8,133 nt of DNA, taken from the NCBI GenBank assembly GCA_964372035.1, contig CAYJPK010000088.1, positions 1 to 8,133 of the forward strand, in the 5' to 3' direction. The position numbers and the translations under genes are program-made. Below, in pieces: positions 7,547 through 8,133 of this stretch (positions are counted from its first letter, which is position 1; every line of letters starts with the position of its first letter). Origin of the DNA: CAYJPK01 sp964372035 (GTDB lineage Bacteria; Desulfobacterota; Desulfovibrionia; Desulfovibrionales; Desulfovibrionaceae). The notes beneath the pieces are model-generated. The model was given only the letters and a program-made list of their open reading frames with translations. It was not told the DNA's origin and searched no databases.

Positions 7547-7580
7547 AGCTAGACCTGCTGTGATAGAGCTAAGACCTGCT
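7547..7580. repeat. two direct repeats of AGACCTGCT, 21 bases apart, upstream of the channel promoter
   Basis: The nine bases AGACCTGCT occur at 7551-7559 and 7572-7580, each preceded by AGCT (with one extra A in the second copy). The 21-base period is two helical turns, so two protein subunits would sit on the same face. On the minus strand the copies fall roughly at -51 and -72 relative to the expected start of the channel transcript, a usual place for an activator. No regulator is known from the window; the repeat itself is certain. Confidence 0.55.
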
Positions 7581-7627
7581 TTCATTTTGGAATATAAAGA
7601 TAATATGAAAAAATAAAAAGACATGGG

Positions 7628-7672
7628 CTCTCACGTCAAAAAGCTTTGTTCCATAGCTTTTTGACGTGAGAG
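7628..7672. repeat. 18-bp perfect inverted repeat (long hairpin)
   Basis: The arms 7628-7645 and 7655-7672 are exact reverse complements (outer bases CTCTCACGTC, inner bases AAAAAGCT) around the nine-base loop TTGTTCCAT. On the minus strand the stem is followed by CCCATG and then TCTTTTTATTTTTTC, so it may end transcripts entering from the right before they reach the channel promoter. The T-rich stretch begins about seven bases late for a classic terminator. On the plus strand there is no T-run directly after it. A dispersed palindromic element is the main alternative. Confidence 0.6.
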
Positions 7673-7820
7673 TAACAAAGCTTGAACTTTGCTTTTACAA
7701 TCAATTTAGCGTTTATAAGGTGGTGTTTTTTATAGATATAAACTCGACTTAACATGTTATTTATATAATTGTTTAGCAAAATTAAAGTACTGCGAAAGAT
7801 TAGCTAAACACACTCTTTAG

Positions 7821-7855
7821 CAAAACAAAGGGTGAACTTGTTCATCTTTGTTTTG
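7821..7855. repeat. long imperfect hairpin overlapping the first tandem repeat unit
   Basis: CAAAACAAAG (7821-7830) pairs perfectly with CTTTGTTTTG (7846-7855). After a G-T pair and one bulged G, TGAA pairs with TTCA around the loop CTTG. The right arm lies in the first tandem repeat unit, but the left arm does not recur before the second unit, so only the first copy can form this stem. Confidence 0.6.
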
Positions 7856-7973
7856 GCTTTGTGCATGCGAAGCATCGCCAAAGCTAATATGAAAATGAAA
7901 AACTTGTTCATCTTTGTTTTGGCTTTGTGCATGCGAAGCATCGCCAAAGCTAATATGAAAAATGAAAAACTTG
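7835..7973. repeat. tandem duplication, units of 66 and 67 bp plus a 6-base partial third
   Basis: Unit 1 (7835-7900) and unit 2 (7901-7967) are identical except for one extra A near the end of unit 2; AACTTG at 7968-7973 begins a third copy. Each unit contains a hairpin: GCTTTG pairs with CAAAGC, then a 3x3 internal loop, then ATGC-GAA-GCAT. Unit 1's hairpin spans 7856-7885 and unit 2's 7922-7951. Such palindrome-bearing units resemble dispersed extragenic repeats. Because 66 is divisible by three, a frame from GTG 7832 to TAG 7984 stays open through both copies, encoding 50 aa with the hydrophobic stretch NLFIFVLAL twice. The near-perfect identity means the duplication is recent. Confidence 0.9.
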
Positions 7974-8052
7974 AAAGTAAATAGATTTAAACCTTAAGTG
8001 GGTACGTAAGTATCAAAGACAATATGATTACAAACTAAATCTATTTACTTTC
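7973..8052. repeat. 80-bp segment bounded by 17-bp perfect inverted repeats
   Basis: The arms GAAAGTAAATAGATTTA (7973-7989) and its exact reverse complement (8036-8052) enclose 46 bases. Inside, CTTA (7993-7996) and TAAG (8007-8010) form a smaller hairpin with an A-G mismatch, a GT/AC pair and loop GGGT. The segment is flanked by CTTG on both sides if the arms are trimmed by one base (7970-7973 and 8052-8055), which could be a four-base target duplication. This fits either a small non-autonomous inverted-repeat element or a structured RNA. No transposase is present in the window. Confidence 0.65.
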
Positions 8053-8114
8053 TTGGATCAGTTCTAGGAGTTTATATCAATCTATATAGTCGGTACTGAA
8101 AAAGTCATTTTTAA

Positions 8115-8132
8115 TGCCTTTTTCTAAAGGCA
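8115..8132. terminator. short hairpin at the right edge, possible terminator
   Basis: TGCCTTT (8115-8121) pairs with AAAGGCA (8126-8132) around TTCT. On the minus strand it is followed by TTAAAAATGACTTTTTC, a weak T-run, so it may end a gene lying beyond the window on that strand. On the plus strand the following bases are outside the window. A competing pairing exists just upstream (GAAAAAG 8098-8104 with CTTTTTC 8118-8124). Confidence 0.4.
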
Positions 8133-8133
8133 C

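Larger units (their letters stand above)
7464..8133. other. 670-base intergenic region rich in repeats and hairpins, no confident gene
   Basis: Besides the promoter, repeats and hairpins listed separately, it holds a 10-base palindrome TAACATGTTA (7750-7759), an isolated consensus-like TATAAT (7764-7769, plus strand) with no good -35, and an inverted repeat TGTTTAGC (7770-7777) / GCTAAACA (7803-7810). An AAGGTGG (7717-7723, plus strand) looks like a ribosome binding site but has no start codon at usable distance. Two short open frames cross the tandem repeat on opposite strands (7832-7984 plus, 7804-7911 minus), neither with a convincing ribosome site, so neither is called as a gene. The segment 8053-8097 shows nothing clear. 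Confidence 0.6.

Noticed and set aside
7623..7664. 13-codon plus-strand frame starting ATG 7623 within the long hairpin
   Set aside because: No Shine-Dalgarno at usable distance, and its codons are simply the hairpin arms.
7717..7723. AAGGTGG resembling a strong ribosome binding site
   Set aside because: No ATG, GTG or TTG start with an open frame follows within 5-12 bases.
7835..7973. Possible CRISPR array
   Set aside because: Only two full units, directly abutting with no unique spacers, and no cas genes; it is a tandem duplication.

Overview
This is an AT-rich window (roughly one third G+C by eye). It looks like the chromosome of a low-GC Gram-negative bacterium: two small proteins carry Sec signal peptides with AxA-type cleavage sites, there is a soluble hybrid histidine kinase, and promoters are sigma70-like. 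The low GC, the tRNA-Ala sequence and the style of the kinase, glycosyltransferase and channel would fit a low-GC Desulfovibrionaceae relative such as the Lawsonia lineage. That placement is a guess and cannot be settled from this window.

Layout. The left edge holds the 5' part of a tRNA-Ala(GGC) gene on the minus strand, with a well-formed promoter. After about 300 bases of AT-rich spacer come two minus-strand genes for exported proteins of unknown function (178 and 233 aa), 43 bases apart and probably co-transcribed. A short divergent regulatory region (1675-1836) separates them from a plus-strand pair: an 809-aa hybrid sensor kinase (GAF, PAS, HisKA, HATPase, degenerate receiver, true receiver) and, 20 bases later, a 409-aa GT4-type glycosyltransferase. 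This pair ends at a hairpin that can serve both strands. Facing it on the minus strand is a 569-aa two-helix potassium-channel-like protein with two RCK (TrkA_N/TrkA_C) modules. The last 670 bases (7464-8133) carry no confident gene but are dense in repeats and hairpins. These include an 18-bp perfect stem, a 66/67-bp tandem duplication that stays open in reading frame, a 17-bp inverted repeat around an 80-bp segment, and two places where alternative helices exclude one another.

How the genes may work together. The kinase and glycosyltransferase share one promoter, so a cytoplasmic signal-sensing phosphorelay and a surface-sugar enzyme are probably made together. No response regulator with an output domain and no Hpt domain lie in the window, so the relay partners are elsewhere. 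The two exported proteins are transcribed divergently from the kinase across a shared region with an inverted repeat and repeated GCACAT boxes, so co-regulation is possible. The channel is a separate unit with its own promoter. I see nothing that amounts to a demonstrably new system. The structured intergenic region at the right end is the part most worth checking.
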